From an uncultured Clostridiaceae bacterium (GTDB lineage: Bacteria > Bacillota > Clostridia > Clostridiales > Oxobacteraceae), in NCBI GenBank assembly GCA_937900065.1, contig CALCDS010000072.1, positions 1 through 12,304 on the forward strand: a DNA stretch of 12,304 nt. The letters run 5' to 3'. Both the position numbers and the translations under genes were made by a program. The notes beneath the pieces were generated by a model, which worked only from the letters and a program-made list of their open reading frames with translations, was not told the DNA's origin and ran no database searches. Below are positions 1-7,916 of this stretch, one piece after another (positions within the stretch are counted from its first letter, which is position 1; each line of letters opens with the position of its first letter).

Positions 1-179
1 TTTTTAAGTTCTAAGGCTCTATTTCCTCGTTCATCAAGAACTTTTGCAACTCACTTCGTTCGGACAAGCAAAAGTTCTAGGATTCACTTCGGAAATTTCG
101 CCAAGAACTTAGCAAAAGTGTTCACATCGCTCGCTTGGATTGCTCAAAAAATCAACATCATACTTTAACATAGCCTAAA
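1..179 (+). repeat. Partial copy (right-hand part) of a palindromic MITE-like element
   Basis: This segment aligns without gaps to 12122-12300, with about 16 mismatches in 179 positions by hand count (roughly 91% identity). It holds a perfect 11-bp inverted repeat, AGAACTTTTGC at 37-47 and its complement at 68-78, with a 20-nt loop. The rest of the right arm follows and ends near GCCT at 173-176. The left arm seen in the other copy would lie before position 1, so this copy is cut by the window edge. Mismatches cluster at 15-25; the central hairpin is unchanged. The right end lies about 80 bp before the first polysaccharide gene. No transposase is present, so any mobility would depend on an enzyme encoded elsewhere. 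It could instead be a hairpin-forming dispersed repeat with another role. Confidence 0.85.
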
Positions 180-239
180 GATAACTAATGTAGATAATCC
201 ATGAAGTCAGCCAATTTTACAGTGGACTGATTATATAAA

Positions 240-246
240 GGAGGAG
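240..246 (+). promoter_or_regulatory. Ribosome binding site with an offset start
   Basis: GGAGGAG is a strong Shine-Dalgarno sequence. The best-spaced start after it is ATG at 254, but that frame stops after two codons (TGA at 260-262). The frame that encodes the ATP-grasp protein has a stop at 247-249 and can first start at TTG 259, about 14 nt from GGAGG, which is a long spacing. The two frames overlap as TTGA. Confidence 0.6.
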
Positions 247-258
247 TGAGTTGATGTT

Positions 259-1140
259 TTGATAAATAGTATTTTAAAATCCGCAATAAGACCGGCGATT
301 AGATTGTTGCCTGATGAGGCAATGATTAAGCTTCAATACAGGTATCATTTTGGTAGGAAGCTGAATTTGTCGCAGCCCAAAACTTTTAATGAGAAACTTC
401 AGTGGCTTAAATTATATGATCGAAAGCCTGAATACACTGTTTATGTAGATAAATATGCTGTCCGCAAACATGTTGCTGAAACGATAGGTGAAAAATATCT
501 GATACCGTTGATCGGTGTATATGATGATGTGGATGATATAAATTGGCAGGTACTTCCGGAACAATTTGTTTTGAAATGTACTCATGGCTCGGGATTTAAC
601 ATAATCTGCAGGGATAAAGCAAAGCTTGATATTGTAGCATCAAAGAGGAAGCTGAAGAGATGGATGAGACAAAATCTATTCTGGTATGGAAGAGAATGGG
701 CATACAAAAATGTAAAACCCCGGATCATATGTGAAAAGTATATGGCGGATGAATCAGGGATGCAGTTGAAAGACTATAAGATATACTGTTTTGGCGGAAA
801 GCCGAAACTCATAACAGTTATTTATAACATGTCTGACAGCCGCAGGGGGAATCTGTATGATTTGCAATGGAATTACATCGATGTTTCCTTCCAGCTTCCA
901 AATGATCCGAATGTCAACATAAAAAGGCCGGAAAAACTTGAGGAAATGTTAGAACTAGCTGAAAAGCTTGCAAAAGGTTTTTATCAATTGCGGGTTGATC
1001 TTTATTATGTGAATGGGAGCATATTTTTTGGAGAGATGACTCTTTACGATTGTTCGGGTTACTTGAAATTTAATCCTGAGGAGTTTGATGAATTACTGGG
1101 AAGCTGGATAAAGCTTCCCGATGAAGCCTTATCTGATTAA
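259..1140 (+). CDS. TupA-like ATP-grasp protein of a polysaccharide locus
   Basis: The 293-residue product matches the TupA-like ATP-grasp family in my recognition. Members occur in capsule and exopolysaccharide loci and are named after the B. halodurans teichuronopeptide gene tupA. Visible features are the family N-terminal block around residues 37-55 (LSQPKTFNEKLQWLKLYDR), a nucleotide-binding segment KCTHGSGFN at 106-114, ICEKYM at 157-162, KDYKIYCFGG at 171-180, and the C-terminal RVDLY (245-249) and GEMT (258-261). The acidic residues there would bind metal and ATP. ATP-grasp enzymes usually join a carboxylate to an amine through an acyl phosphate, but the substrate here is unknown. There are no membrane segments, so it is probably cytosolic. 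The start is TTG at 259 because an in-frame stop at 247-249 excludes anything earlier than codon 250. It is the first gene of the visible operon. Confidence 0.82.
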   Translation: MINSILKSAIRPAIRLLPDEAMIKLQYRYHFGRKLNLSQPKTFNEKLQWLKLYDRKPEYTVYVDKYAVRKHVAETIGEKYLIPLIGVYDDVDDINWQVLPEQFVLKCTHGSGFNIICRDKAKLDIVASKRKLKRWMRQNLFWYGREWAYKNVKPRIICEKYMADESGMQLKDYKIYCFGGKPKLITVIYNMSDSRRGNLYDLQWNYIDVSFQLPNDPNVNIKRPEKLEEMLELAEKLAKGFYQLRVDLYYVNGSIFFGEMTLYDCSGYLKFNPEEFDELLGSWIKLPDEALSD

Positions 1141-1161
1141 GCCTTTATCGTATATTGTACC

Positions 1162-1167
1162 GGAGGG
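1162..1167 (+). promoter_or_regulatory. Ribosome binding site fixing the glycosyltransferase start
   Basis: GGAGGG lies 8 nt before ATG 1176. This favours that start over an upstream in-frame start at 1155, which would place the site inside the coding sequence. Confidence 0.75.
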
Positions 1168-1175
1168 AAAAAACG

Positions 1176-2306
1176 ATGACAAGAAAAAGAGTGCTGCAGG
1201 TTGCATATGGAAGCCTTGCCAATGGCGGGATACAGGCGGTCATCATGGGCATAGTGAGAAATTTAGCGGAAGATATTGATTTTGACATATTGGTCTTCTC
1301 AAGCAAAAAAGAATATTATGATGATGAATTCCTAAAATATGGCAGGATATTCAGGACACCGATCAGGGAAAAGAAAAATAAATTTTTAAATGAGTGCGAG
1401 CATTATTACAGGTGGATAAAAATTTGGGATGATTGTTACCGCATATTGAAAAATGGAAATTATGATGCCATACATTGCCATAATGAAATCGAGAGCGGGA
1501 TATGCACTTTGGCAGCACACCTTCTAGGAGTCAAAATAAGGATATCCCATGCCCATAATACCGCTTCTCCCCAAAAGGACGGTTACGTAAAGATGATATA
1601 CAAATTTATAAATAAAAAGTTGATAGATATGAATTCAAATGTAAAAATAGGGTGTTCAAAAAAAGCCAATGAATATATGTTTGGGAAAAAGGATAAAAAG
1701 GCTGTAGTCATAAATAATGCTATCGATTTAGTAAAATTTGACAGGACAAAGTATATGCTGATTTGTAGAGATAAGACCGTATTGCACTTTGTACATGTGG
1801 GCCGCTATTGTTTTCAGAAAAACCAGATGTTTTTATTGGAAGTATTCAATCTGATAAGGGAAGAGCTGAAAAATTCCCGCTTGACCTTAGTTGGATTCGG
1901 AGAAGATGAAGACATGATAAAGAGCAAAATACAGGAGCTGAGGCTTGAAGGATATATAAAGATGCTTCCCCATGATACCGATATCCCAAAACTTTTCGCA
2001 AATGCGGATTATATGATTTTTCCATCAAGATTTGAAGGACTGGGCATAGTCTTGCTGGAAGCTCAGGCCATGGGGGTCAAGTGTTTTGCCTCCAGTGTCG
2101 TACCACCTGAAGCAGATATGGGCTTATGCACATATCTGCCATTATATGACGGGGCACAAGCTTGGGCCGAAAATATCATCGATTATATAAAGGACCATAA
2201 AGATGAAAGCAGGGAGATCAGGCAAGAAGTAAAAGAGCAGTATGATATCCGGAAAATAGCCCAAAAGTATAAAGCAATATATTGCAATGACATGAATGTA
2301 AAATAG
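1176..2306 (+). CDS. GT4-family glycosyltransferase
   Basis: This is a retaining glycosyltransferase of 376 residues, the usual length for the GT4/GT-B fold family. It would move a sugar from a nucleotide donor to the lipid-linked repeat unit at the inner membrane face. The N-terminal domain begins with a beta strand (RVLQVAYGS) and a GGIQ loop at residues 17-20. The C-terminal donor domain begins at HVGR (207-210) with the following basic segment. The EX7E motif typical of GT4 enzymes is present as E287 and E295 in FEGLGIVLLE. It resembles the EpsF-like enzymes of Gram-positive exopolysaccharide loci, but donor and acceptor cannot be read from sequence. ATG 1176 is chosen for its GGAGGG site. 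It begins 35 bp after the ATP-grasp gene, consistent with one transcript. Confidence 0.9.
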   Translation: MTRKRVLQVAYGSLANGGIQAVIMGIVRNLAEDIDFDILVFSSKKEYYDDEFLKYGRIFRTPIREKKNKFLNECEHYYRWIKIWDDCYRILKNGNYDAIHCHNEIESGICTLAAHLLGVKIRISHAHNTASPQKDGYVKMIYKFINKKLIDMNSNVKIGCSKKANEYMFGKKDKKAVVINNAIDLVKFDRTKYMLICRDKTVLHFVHVGRYCFQKNQMFLLEVFNLIREELKNSRLTLVGFGEDEDMIKSKIQELRLEGYIKMLPHDTDIPKLFANADYMIFPSRFEGLGIVLLEAQAMGVKCFASSVVPPEADMGLCTYLPLYDGAQAWAENIIDYIKDHKDESREIRQEVKEQYDIRKIAQKYKAIYCNDMNVK

Positions 2307-2393
2307 CCATGCTTTCTTGTTATGGGGCGAAATGTCAAGACAATTGCTTTAATATTTTCGAAGCTGTTTTAAATCAATAGTTTGTCTTATCAT

Positions 2394-2400
2394 GAAGGAG
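2394..2400 (+). promoter_or_regulatory. Ribosome binding site fixing the polymerase start
   Basis: GAAGGAG ends 8 nt before ATG 2409. This supports that start over a TTG at 2382 that precedes the site in the same frame. Confidence 0.75.
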
Positions 2401-2408
2401 AAAAATTT

Positions 2409-3809
2409 ATGCCGACAAGGCGATCTGCCAAATTCAGTTTGGCATGGTATATTGTAGTTATCTCGTCGCTCTTTGCAGCGGTAATATTATATTGTGATTT
2501 TGATAAGCCGGATTACTATTTCTTGCTGCCGCTGCTACCATTAACATTTGCGACAATCAATATAGCGGCTGTAAAGGTGTACGAGAATATATATAAAAAC
2601 ATTGGATTGATTTTGGTAATCGGCCTTTACTATTGCAGGATAGTGATCGTGCCTGTAATTATGTCAATCGGGAATTACTCGAGTTTACAGAAGTACAATG
2701 TTTTTCAGAACATGCCTTCTGCGATATTTTTGATGATCTATGAATTGATAATCGCATATATGGTTTTATATTTAACTGCCGGCAGGAGCGGTTGCATCGA
2801 AGATGAAAATGCAGCAGCAGATATAAGCAGCAGTATATCGACAGGGGCATTTAAGACAATTATTGTATGCATTTTACTTTTTGATATTTCAGTTTTTATA
2901 TTTATTCCGGAAAGCAGGCGCTTGTATATTGATATATTCAAAGCCATGCGTCAGACAGATTATGAAATATTCTACATAGATGATGTAATTTCAAGAGGCA
3001 GCTTAAAGAGAGCATGCGTGACATTGTACTCAATGACAATGGAGTTTGTAAGGATCTTCGTGCCGGCATATTTTATGATTTCCATCAGAAAAAAAAGTGG
3101 AGAAAAACTTATTGGGATCATCCTGTCCATTCCATTCATTTTAGCGCAGTTTTTACTGGTTTCCAATACTCAGGCTAATTCTATATTGTGTGCATTAGTC
3201 CTTATGCTGCTTATAGCCAAGTTGTATCCGTCATGGTCGGCAAAAATTTATAGAGTCAGCCTTATGTTTGGAATATTGTTTATAGTATGTTATTTTGCAT
3301 TCAAACATAGAATGCCTTCAAATCTATATGGCGGCATGACCATGGGGGAACGTGCCTCACAGCTTACAAATGCATATTTTTCCGGACCTGACAATATAGC
3401 TGCCGTGTTTAATGTTACAACTCAAGATAAATGGACGCCGCTTTTTTATACTCTCATAAGCTCCATACCATTCAATGGGACCTTGTTTGGGATTGAAGGC
3501 TCAAATTTCTCATCCTTATATAACTATTATAATGGTTCGCTTTTTCAGATAGCACCATGCATAGGTGAGAGCTATTTTTATTTCGGAGCCGTATTATCGC
3601 CGATAGTACCCGGAATTTTTGTAAATCTGGCGATTCGTTATGGCAGAAAAATTCAAATGAAGATAAGTTTATGGAAATATGTAACATATATATACTTTAT
3701 ATTGCTTTTAGCAATCAGCCCGGTCATGTATAATGGGACGATATTCTTAAAGACGTTCATGGAAACCATACTGCCCATGATGATTTTATCCAGCCTGTCA
3801 AAGGGCTAA
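2409..3809 (+). CDS. Wzy-like oligosaccharide repeat-unit polymerase
   Basis: The 466-residue protein is almost entirely hydrophobic, with roughly 10-12 predicted membrane segments; clear ones lie near residues 10-30, 35-55, 62-84, 98-120, 147-167, 235-260, 390-410 and 425-460. The pattern fits polymerases that join exported repeat units on the outer face of the membrane. The segment QLTNAYFSGPDNIAA and the late GESYFYFGAVLSPIVPG are of the type seen in this poorly conserved class. No catalytic residue can be assigned with confidence. Its place directly before a flippase gene supports the call. The 102-bp gap from the glycosyltransferase gene is the longest in the operon, and I saw no convincing promoter or terminator in it. 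A related multi-pass O-antigen ligase is possible but less likely. Confidence 0.78.
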   Translation: MPTRRSAKFSLAWYIVVISSLFAAVILYCDFDKPDYYFLLPLLPLTFATINIAAVKVYENIYKNIGLILVIGLYYCRIVIVPVIMSIGNYSSLQKYNVFQNMPSAIFLMIYELIIAYMVLYLTAGRSGCIEDENAAADISSSISTGAFKTIIVCILLFDISVFIFIPESRRLYIDIFKAMRQTDYEIFYIDDVISRGSLKRACVTLYSMTMEFVRIFVPAYFMISIRKKSGEKLIGIILSIPFILAQFLLVSNTQANSILCALVLMLLIAKLYPSWSAKIYRVSLMFGILFIVCYFAFKHRMPSNLYGGMTMGERASQLTNAYFSGPDNIAAVFNVTTQDKWTPLFYTLISSIPFNGTLFGIEGSNFSSLYNYYNGSLFQIAPCIGESYFYFGAVLSPIVPGIFVNLAIRYGRKIQMKISLWKYVTYIYFILLLAISPVMYNGTIFLKTFMETILPMMILSSLSKG

Positions 3810-3856
3810 ATATCAGAGCCAAATGAATAAATATATGGATGTGATAGAGTGATAAT

Positions 3857-5380
3857 GTGTCGAGGATAGTTAATTCACTAAAGAATATAAAATTTGAGAT
3901 TGCCGGACAAGCGGTTTTGTTATTTATAAGTTTTATTGCGCGCATAGTTTTTGTACGGATGTTAAGCGCACAGTACCTGGGGATAAGCGGACTGTTCTCA
4001 AATATTTTATCCATACTGTCATTTGCCGAACTGGGTGTTGGAGCAGCTATCATATACAGCCTTTATAAGCCGCTTTCAAAGCAGGATATACCTAAAATCA
4101 AAGCTTTGATGAGATTGTATAAGCGCGCCTACATAACAATCGGCATCATAATTGCCTCACTAGGTGCGATACTGACTCCGTTTTTGCCGTTTGTAATAAA
4201 GAACATGCCTGATATTCCGCATATACAAATAATATATTTGATGTTTGTAATGAACTCGGCTTTATCCTATTTTTTCTCTTACAAAAGCTCACTCATAATT
4301 GCGGATCAGAAAAAATATATAACATCATATTACAGGTATTTGTTTTTCGCAGCTTTAAACATAATACAGATGGCGTTTCTTTTGCTTACACGCGATTACA
4401 TGCTCTATCTGGGATTTCAAATACTATTTACACTTTTGGAGAATATCATTGTATCCAGGAAGGCAGACAGACTATATCCGTACATTAAAGACCGAGATGC
4501 TGAACAATTGGATGCAGAAACTAAGAACACGATTGTCCGCAATATCAAAGCTATGATTTGCCATAAAATCGGAGGCATAGTGGTCAATGGAACCGATAGT
4601 TTGCTGCTTTCTAAATTTATCGGTGTTGTTGCAGTGGGCTTATACTCAAATTATCTTCTAATAATAAATGCAATCAATCAGGTCTTTAATATGATTTTCG
4701 AGGCTGCTGCTGCGAGTATCGGAAATCTCTGGGCAACGCAGACAAAAGAGAAATCATGCTTTGTTTTTAATTGCATTAATTTTGCCGGCTTTTGGGGTTT
4801 TGGCTTTGCATCGATATGCTTGTTTAATCTATTTAACCCGTTTATCCAAATCTGGCTTGGCAAAGAATATCTATTTCCCTTATCTTTGGTTTTGGTAATC
4901 GTTATTAATTTTTATTTGACAGGCATGAGAAAAAGCATACTTACTTTCAGGGATGCATTAGGACTTTATTGGTATGACCGATACAAACCTCTGTTTGAAG
5001 CAGGCATCAATCTTATCGCTTCCATAATACTTGTAAAAAAGGTTGGCATGACAGGAATATTTATCGGCACAACTATAAGCACGCTTAGCACTTGTTTTTG
5101 GGTCGAACCATATGTTTTATACAAATACGGATTTGAAAGCCGTGTCGCTCCATATTTTATAAAATATGCCGTCTATACTGCCGTACTGTTTTTGGGGGGA
5201 GCTATAACCTCGTTTATATGCAGCCTTATAGGCGAAGGGACGATTACGGTATTTGTGATAAAGGCGGCAGTCTGTTTTACAGTGCCCAATATAGTTTTTC
5301 TGATTGCCTTTTATAAGACAGAGGAGTTTAAATATCTGATGCAAATTTTAAATGCAGAGCTTAAGAAAAAATATGCTTGA
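3857..5380 (+). CDS. Wzx-like polysaccharide flippase (MOP superfamily)
   Basis: This is a 507-residue multi-pass membrane protein of the polysaccharide/oligosaccharide exporter class, with about 12-14 predicted helices. It would flip the undecaprenyl-linked repeat unit to the outer face. The N-terminus (SRIVNSLKNIKFEIAGQ), followed by FISFIARIVFVRMLSAQYLGISGLF and LSFAELGVGAAIIYSLYKPL, is highly typical of Firmicute flippases. That agreement supports the GTG start at 3857 although the ribosome binding site is weak. An in-frame TAG at 3845-3847 bars any earlier start, and ATG 3855 is out of frame. A hydrophilic stretch around residues 208-230 is probably a cytoplasmic loop. The gene follows the polymerase gene by 47 bp. 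Together they place the cluster in the Wzx/Wzy-dependent class rather than the ABC-transporter class. Confidence 0.9.
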   Translation: MSRIVNSLKNIKFEIAGQAVLLFISFIARIVFVRMLSAQYLGISGLFSNILSILSFAELGVGAAIIYSLYKPLSKQDIPKIKALMRLYKRAYITIGIIIASLGAILTPFLPFVIKNMPDIPHIQIIYLMFVMNSALSYFFSYKSSLIIADQKKYITSYYRYLFFAALNIIQMAFLLLTRDYMLYLGFQILFTLLENIIVSRKADRLYPYIKDRDAEQLDAETKNTIVRNIKAMICHKIGGIVVNGTDSLLLSKFIGVVAVGLYSNYLLIINAINQVFNMIFEAAAASIGNLWATQTKEKSCFVFNCINFAGFWGFGFASICLFNLFNPFIQIWLGKEYLFPLSLVLVIVINFYLTGMRKSILTFRDALGLYWYDRYKPLFEAGINLIASIILVKKVGMTGIFIGTTISTLSTCFWVEPYVLYKYGFESRVAPYFIKYAVYTAVLFLGGAITSFICSLIGEGTITVFVIKAAVCFTVPNIVFLIAFYKTEEFKYLMQILNAELKKKYA

Positions 5381-5436
5381 TCTTTGAACAGATAGGCAAA
5401 CTGGAAATCGCATTATTTTGATTTAGGGTGGTGTAA

Positions 5437-6807
5437 ATGAATACAGTATCAATAATAGGCACGGGATATGTGGGGCTTGTGACAGGCACCTGTCTTTCCG
5501 AATTCGGGATGAATGTTACATGCATGGATGTAGATGAAAGAAAGATAGAAAAGCTAAAGGAGGGTATCCTTCCTATATATGAGCCCGGACTTGAGCAGCT
5601 TTATGAAAAGAATTACAGTTCAGGGAGGCTTAAATTTTCCACGGACATCAAAGAGGCGGTCGACTATTCGACGATTATATTTATTGCGGTGGGTACTCCT
5701 CCTATGGAGGACGGTTCCGCAGATTTGCAGTATGTGCTTTCCGCAGCCCGCTCTATTGCGGAAAATATGGACGGCTACAAGGTCATAGTCAACAAAAGCA
5801 CTGTGCCTGTCGGAACTGGCAAAAGGGTCAAAAGCACAATAGAAAAAGTGCTCTGCCGCAGGAAGGTAAATTATAAATTCGATATAGTATCCAATCCGGA
5901 ATTTTTAAGGGAGGGTGCTGCTGTCAGGGATTTTATGCATCCGGACAGGATAGTCATAGGTACGGAGAGCGAAGAAGCTAAAAATATCATGAGAAATATA
6001 TATAATGTTCTTTATCTTATAGATACACCGTTTGTGTTTACCAATCTTGAGACAGCCGAACTCATAAAATATGCTTCAAATGCATTCCTTGCCACGAAGA
6101 TAGGCTTTATAAATGAGATCGCAAATCTTTGCGATGCTATCGGCGCAAATGTCAATGATGTATCGAGGGCCATGGGCATGGACGGCCGCATAGGAAAGTA
6201 TTTTCTCCATGCCGGCCCGGGATTTGGAGGCAGCTGTTTTCCAAAGGACACAAAGGCTCTGGTCAATATAGGGAATGAATATGATACTGAAATGAGCATT
6301 GTAAAATCGGTCGTAAGTTCCAATGAAAATCAAAAGAGGTTCATGATTGAAAAGATATTGTGCGCTATGGGAGATTTGAGAGGAAAAGTGATAGGGGTTC
6401 TCGGACTGGCTTTCAAGCCTGAAACCGACGACATAAGGGAAGCTCCCGCACTAAGTATCATAAATGAACTTATCAAGCAGGGTGCTAGGGTCAAGGTATA
6501 TGACCCGATAGCAATGGATAATGCCAGAAAGTATGCGTTTTACGAGATGAAAAGCATTGATGCCGGATATGATTTCAAAAGTCATGTTGGGGATGATGTG
6601 AGCTTGGTATATTGCAGTGATGAATATCAGGTCGCAGAAGATGCCCATGCCATTGTGATAGTGACGGAATGGAACCAATTCAGAAATATGGATCTTTTAA
6701 AGATGAAAAGCCTTATGAGAGGAAATTTCTTCTTTGATTTAAGGAATGTTTATGAAAGATCTAAAGTTGAAAAATGCGGTTTTATATATACAGGCGTAGG
6801 AAGGTAA
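5437..6807 (+). CDS. ugd: UDP-glucose 6-dehydrogenase
   Basis: This cytosolic enzyme oxidises UDP-glucose to UDP-glucuronate with two NAD+. The 456 residues match the family's normal length. The N-terminal Rossmann domain starts with GTGYVG (residues 8-13) and the acidic D31 at the end of the second strand. Other family blocks are VGTPP (85-89), NKSTVPVGTG (119-128), SNPEFLREG (152-160) and AELIKYASNAFLA (207-219). The catalytic cysteine is C267 in GPGFGGSCFPKD. The C-terminal UDP-binding domain includes GVLGLAFKPETDDIREAP. ATG 5437 follows a purine-rich AGGGTGGTG site. It supplies the substrate of the next gene's enzyme, 16 bp downstream. The family also contains UDP-ManNAc dehydrogenases, but the motifs and the paired 4-epimerase favour UDP-glucose. 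Confidence 0.94.
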   Translation: MNTVSIIGTGYVGLVTGTCLSEFGMNVTCMDVDERKIEKLKEGILPIYEPGLEQLYEKNYSSGRLKFSTDIKEAVDYSTIIFIAVGTPPMEDGSADLQYVLSAARSIAENMDGYKVIVNKSTVPVGTGKRVKSTIEKVLCRRKVNYKFDIVSNPEFLREGAAVRDFMHPDRIVIGTESEEAKNIMRNIYNVLYLIDTPFVFTNLETAELIKYASNAFLATKIGFINEIANLCDAIGANVNDVSRAMGMDGRIGKYFLHAGPGFGGSCFPKDTKALVNIGNEYDTEMSIVKSVVSSNENQKRFMIEKILCAMGDLRGKVIGVLGLAFKPETDDIREAPALSIINELIKQGARVKVYDPIAMDNARKYAFYEMKSIDAGYDFKSHVGDDVSLVYCSDEYQVAEDAHAIVIVTEWNQFRNMDLLKMKSLMRGNFFFDLRNVYERSKVEKCGFIYTGVGR

Positions 6808-6823
6808 GTATGGGGGGATTTCG

Positions 6824-7828
6824 TTGAAAAGTATCGTGGTGACCGGAGGGGCGGGCTTTATCGGCTCCCATTTGTGTGAAGCTCTGCTTTGCCGGGAAAG
6901 AAAGGTAATAAACATAGATTCATTTAACGACTATTATGATCCTAAAATCAAGAGCATGAACGTAAGAGAGGCTGAGAAACTGATGAGCAGTATGGGCCTG
7001 CCTCAGGATAGTTATTTGGTATATAAAGGAGATATAAGGGATACGGTTTTTTTAAATAAAGTGTTTGAAGATAACGATATTGAGGCTGTCATACATCTTG
7101 CGGCATATGCCGGGGTGAGGCCGTCCATACAAAACCCTGTGCTGTATACAGCTGTAAATATAAACGGAACTGTAAATATACTTGAATGCCTAAAAAAATA
7201 CGGTATCAAAAAATATATATTCGCTTCATCTTCTTCTGTATATGGAAACAACAAGAAGGTACCATTTTCAGAAGATGACATAGTGGATTACCCCATATCG
7301 CCCTATGCTGCCACCAAAAAGGCGGGTGAATTGATTTGCCATGCGTATCACAGCCTATATGGCATAAATACGGCTTGCTTGAGATTTTTTACCGTATACG
7401 GTCCGCGCCAGAGGCCGGATTTGGCGATACATAAGTTTACGAAACTCATGCTTGAGGAAAAGAGAGTACCTTTTTACGGGGACGGCACTACGATGAGGGA
7501 CTATACCTATATAGAAGACATAATCGATGGAATATTAAAAGCTCTGGATTGGGTAGGCGGCACTAAGAAGCGGTACGGCATTTTTAACTTTGGAAGATCA
7601 GATACTGTTTCCCTATCTGAGATGGTCGGAACCATCGAGAATGTATTGGGATTGAAAGCTGAACTTGAGATTCTCCCATTGCAGCCCGGAGACGTGGATA
7701 GAACTTTTGCGGATATATCAAAATCAAAATCAGTGCTTGGTTATGATCCTCACATAACATTTGCCGATGGGATAGCAAGGTTTGTTGAATGGTATAAAAA
7801 GAAAGAATATCTATATCACGCAAGATGA
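6824..7828 (+). CDS. UDP-glucuronate 4-epimerase
   Basis: This short-chain dehydrogenase-type NAD-dependent epimerase has 334 residues and would interconvert UDP-glucuronate and UDP-galacturonate. The NAD loop is GGAGFIG (residues 8-14). The SFNDYYDPKIK segment (33-43) and AAYAGVRPS (93-101) are hallmarks of the glucuronate 4-epimerase (CapI/LpsL-like) branch rather than GalE. The catalytic serine lies in the ASSSSVYG run (134-141), with Y161 and K165 in SPYAATK. A sugar-nucleotide-binding segment, RFFTVYGPRQRPD, follows. The start is TTG 6824, preceded at good distance by GGGGGGA (6812-6818). It is the last gene of the plus-strand operon, 16 bp after ugd, and its product would give a galacturonate-containing polymer. 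dTDP-glucose dehydratase is excluded by the motifs. Confidence 0.92.
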   Translation: MKSIVVTGGAGFIGSHLCEALLCRERKVINIDSFNDYYDPKIKSMNVREAEKLMSSMGLPQDSYLVYKGDIRDTVFLNKVFEDNDIEAVIHLAAYAGVRPSIQNPVLYTAVNINGTVNILECLKKYGIKKYIFASSSSVYGNNKKVPFSEDDIVDYPISPYAATKKAGELICHAYHSLYGINTACLRFFTVYGPRQRPDLAIHKFTKLMLEEKRVPFYGDGTTMRDYTYIEDIIDGILKALDWVGGTKKRYGIFNFGRSDTVSLSEMVGTIENVLGLKAELEILPLQPGDVDRTFADISKSKSVLGYDPHITFADGIARFVEWYKKKEYLYHAR

Positions 7829-7840
7829 GGCAGACAGTTA

Positions 7841-7895
7841 AAGAGCCGCATCCCTTTTCTAAAACTCATGTTTTAGAAAAAAGATGCGGCTTTAA
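7841..7895. terminator. Bipartite bidirectional terminator between convergent operons
   Basis: An outer 8-bp GC-rich stem (GCCGCATC at 7845-7852 with 7883-7890) encloses an inner 11-bp stem (7855-7865 with 7870-7880) that has a TCAT loop. Short unpaired bases lie between the two stems. The outer stem is flanked by A residues on the left and T residues on the right, giving a weak U-tract in both directions. It lies between the plus-strand epimerase stop (7828) and the minus-strand phosphorylase stop (7917-7919), so it can end both transcripts. Confidence 0.85.
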
Positions 7896-7916
7896 CAAAT
7901 AAAACTATAAGGTCTG

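Noticed and set aside
254..262. ATG 254 as the start of the ATP-grasp gene
   Set aside because: That frame stops after two codons; the protein frame can only start at TTG 259 or later.
2337..2388. Inverted repeat AAGACAA / TTGTCTT between the glycosyltransferase and polymerase genes
   Set aside because: Only 7 bp, with a 38-nt AT-rich loop and no T-tract. This is within chance expectation.
5384..5416. Possible promoter TTGAAC ... CATTAT before ugd
   Set aside because: The spacing is 21 bp rather than about 17 and both boxes are imperfect. The gene spacing fits a continuous operon.
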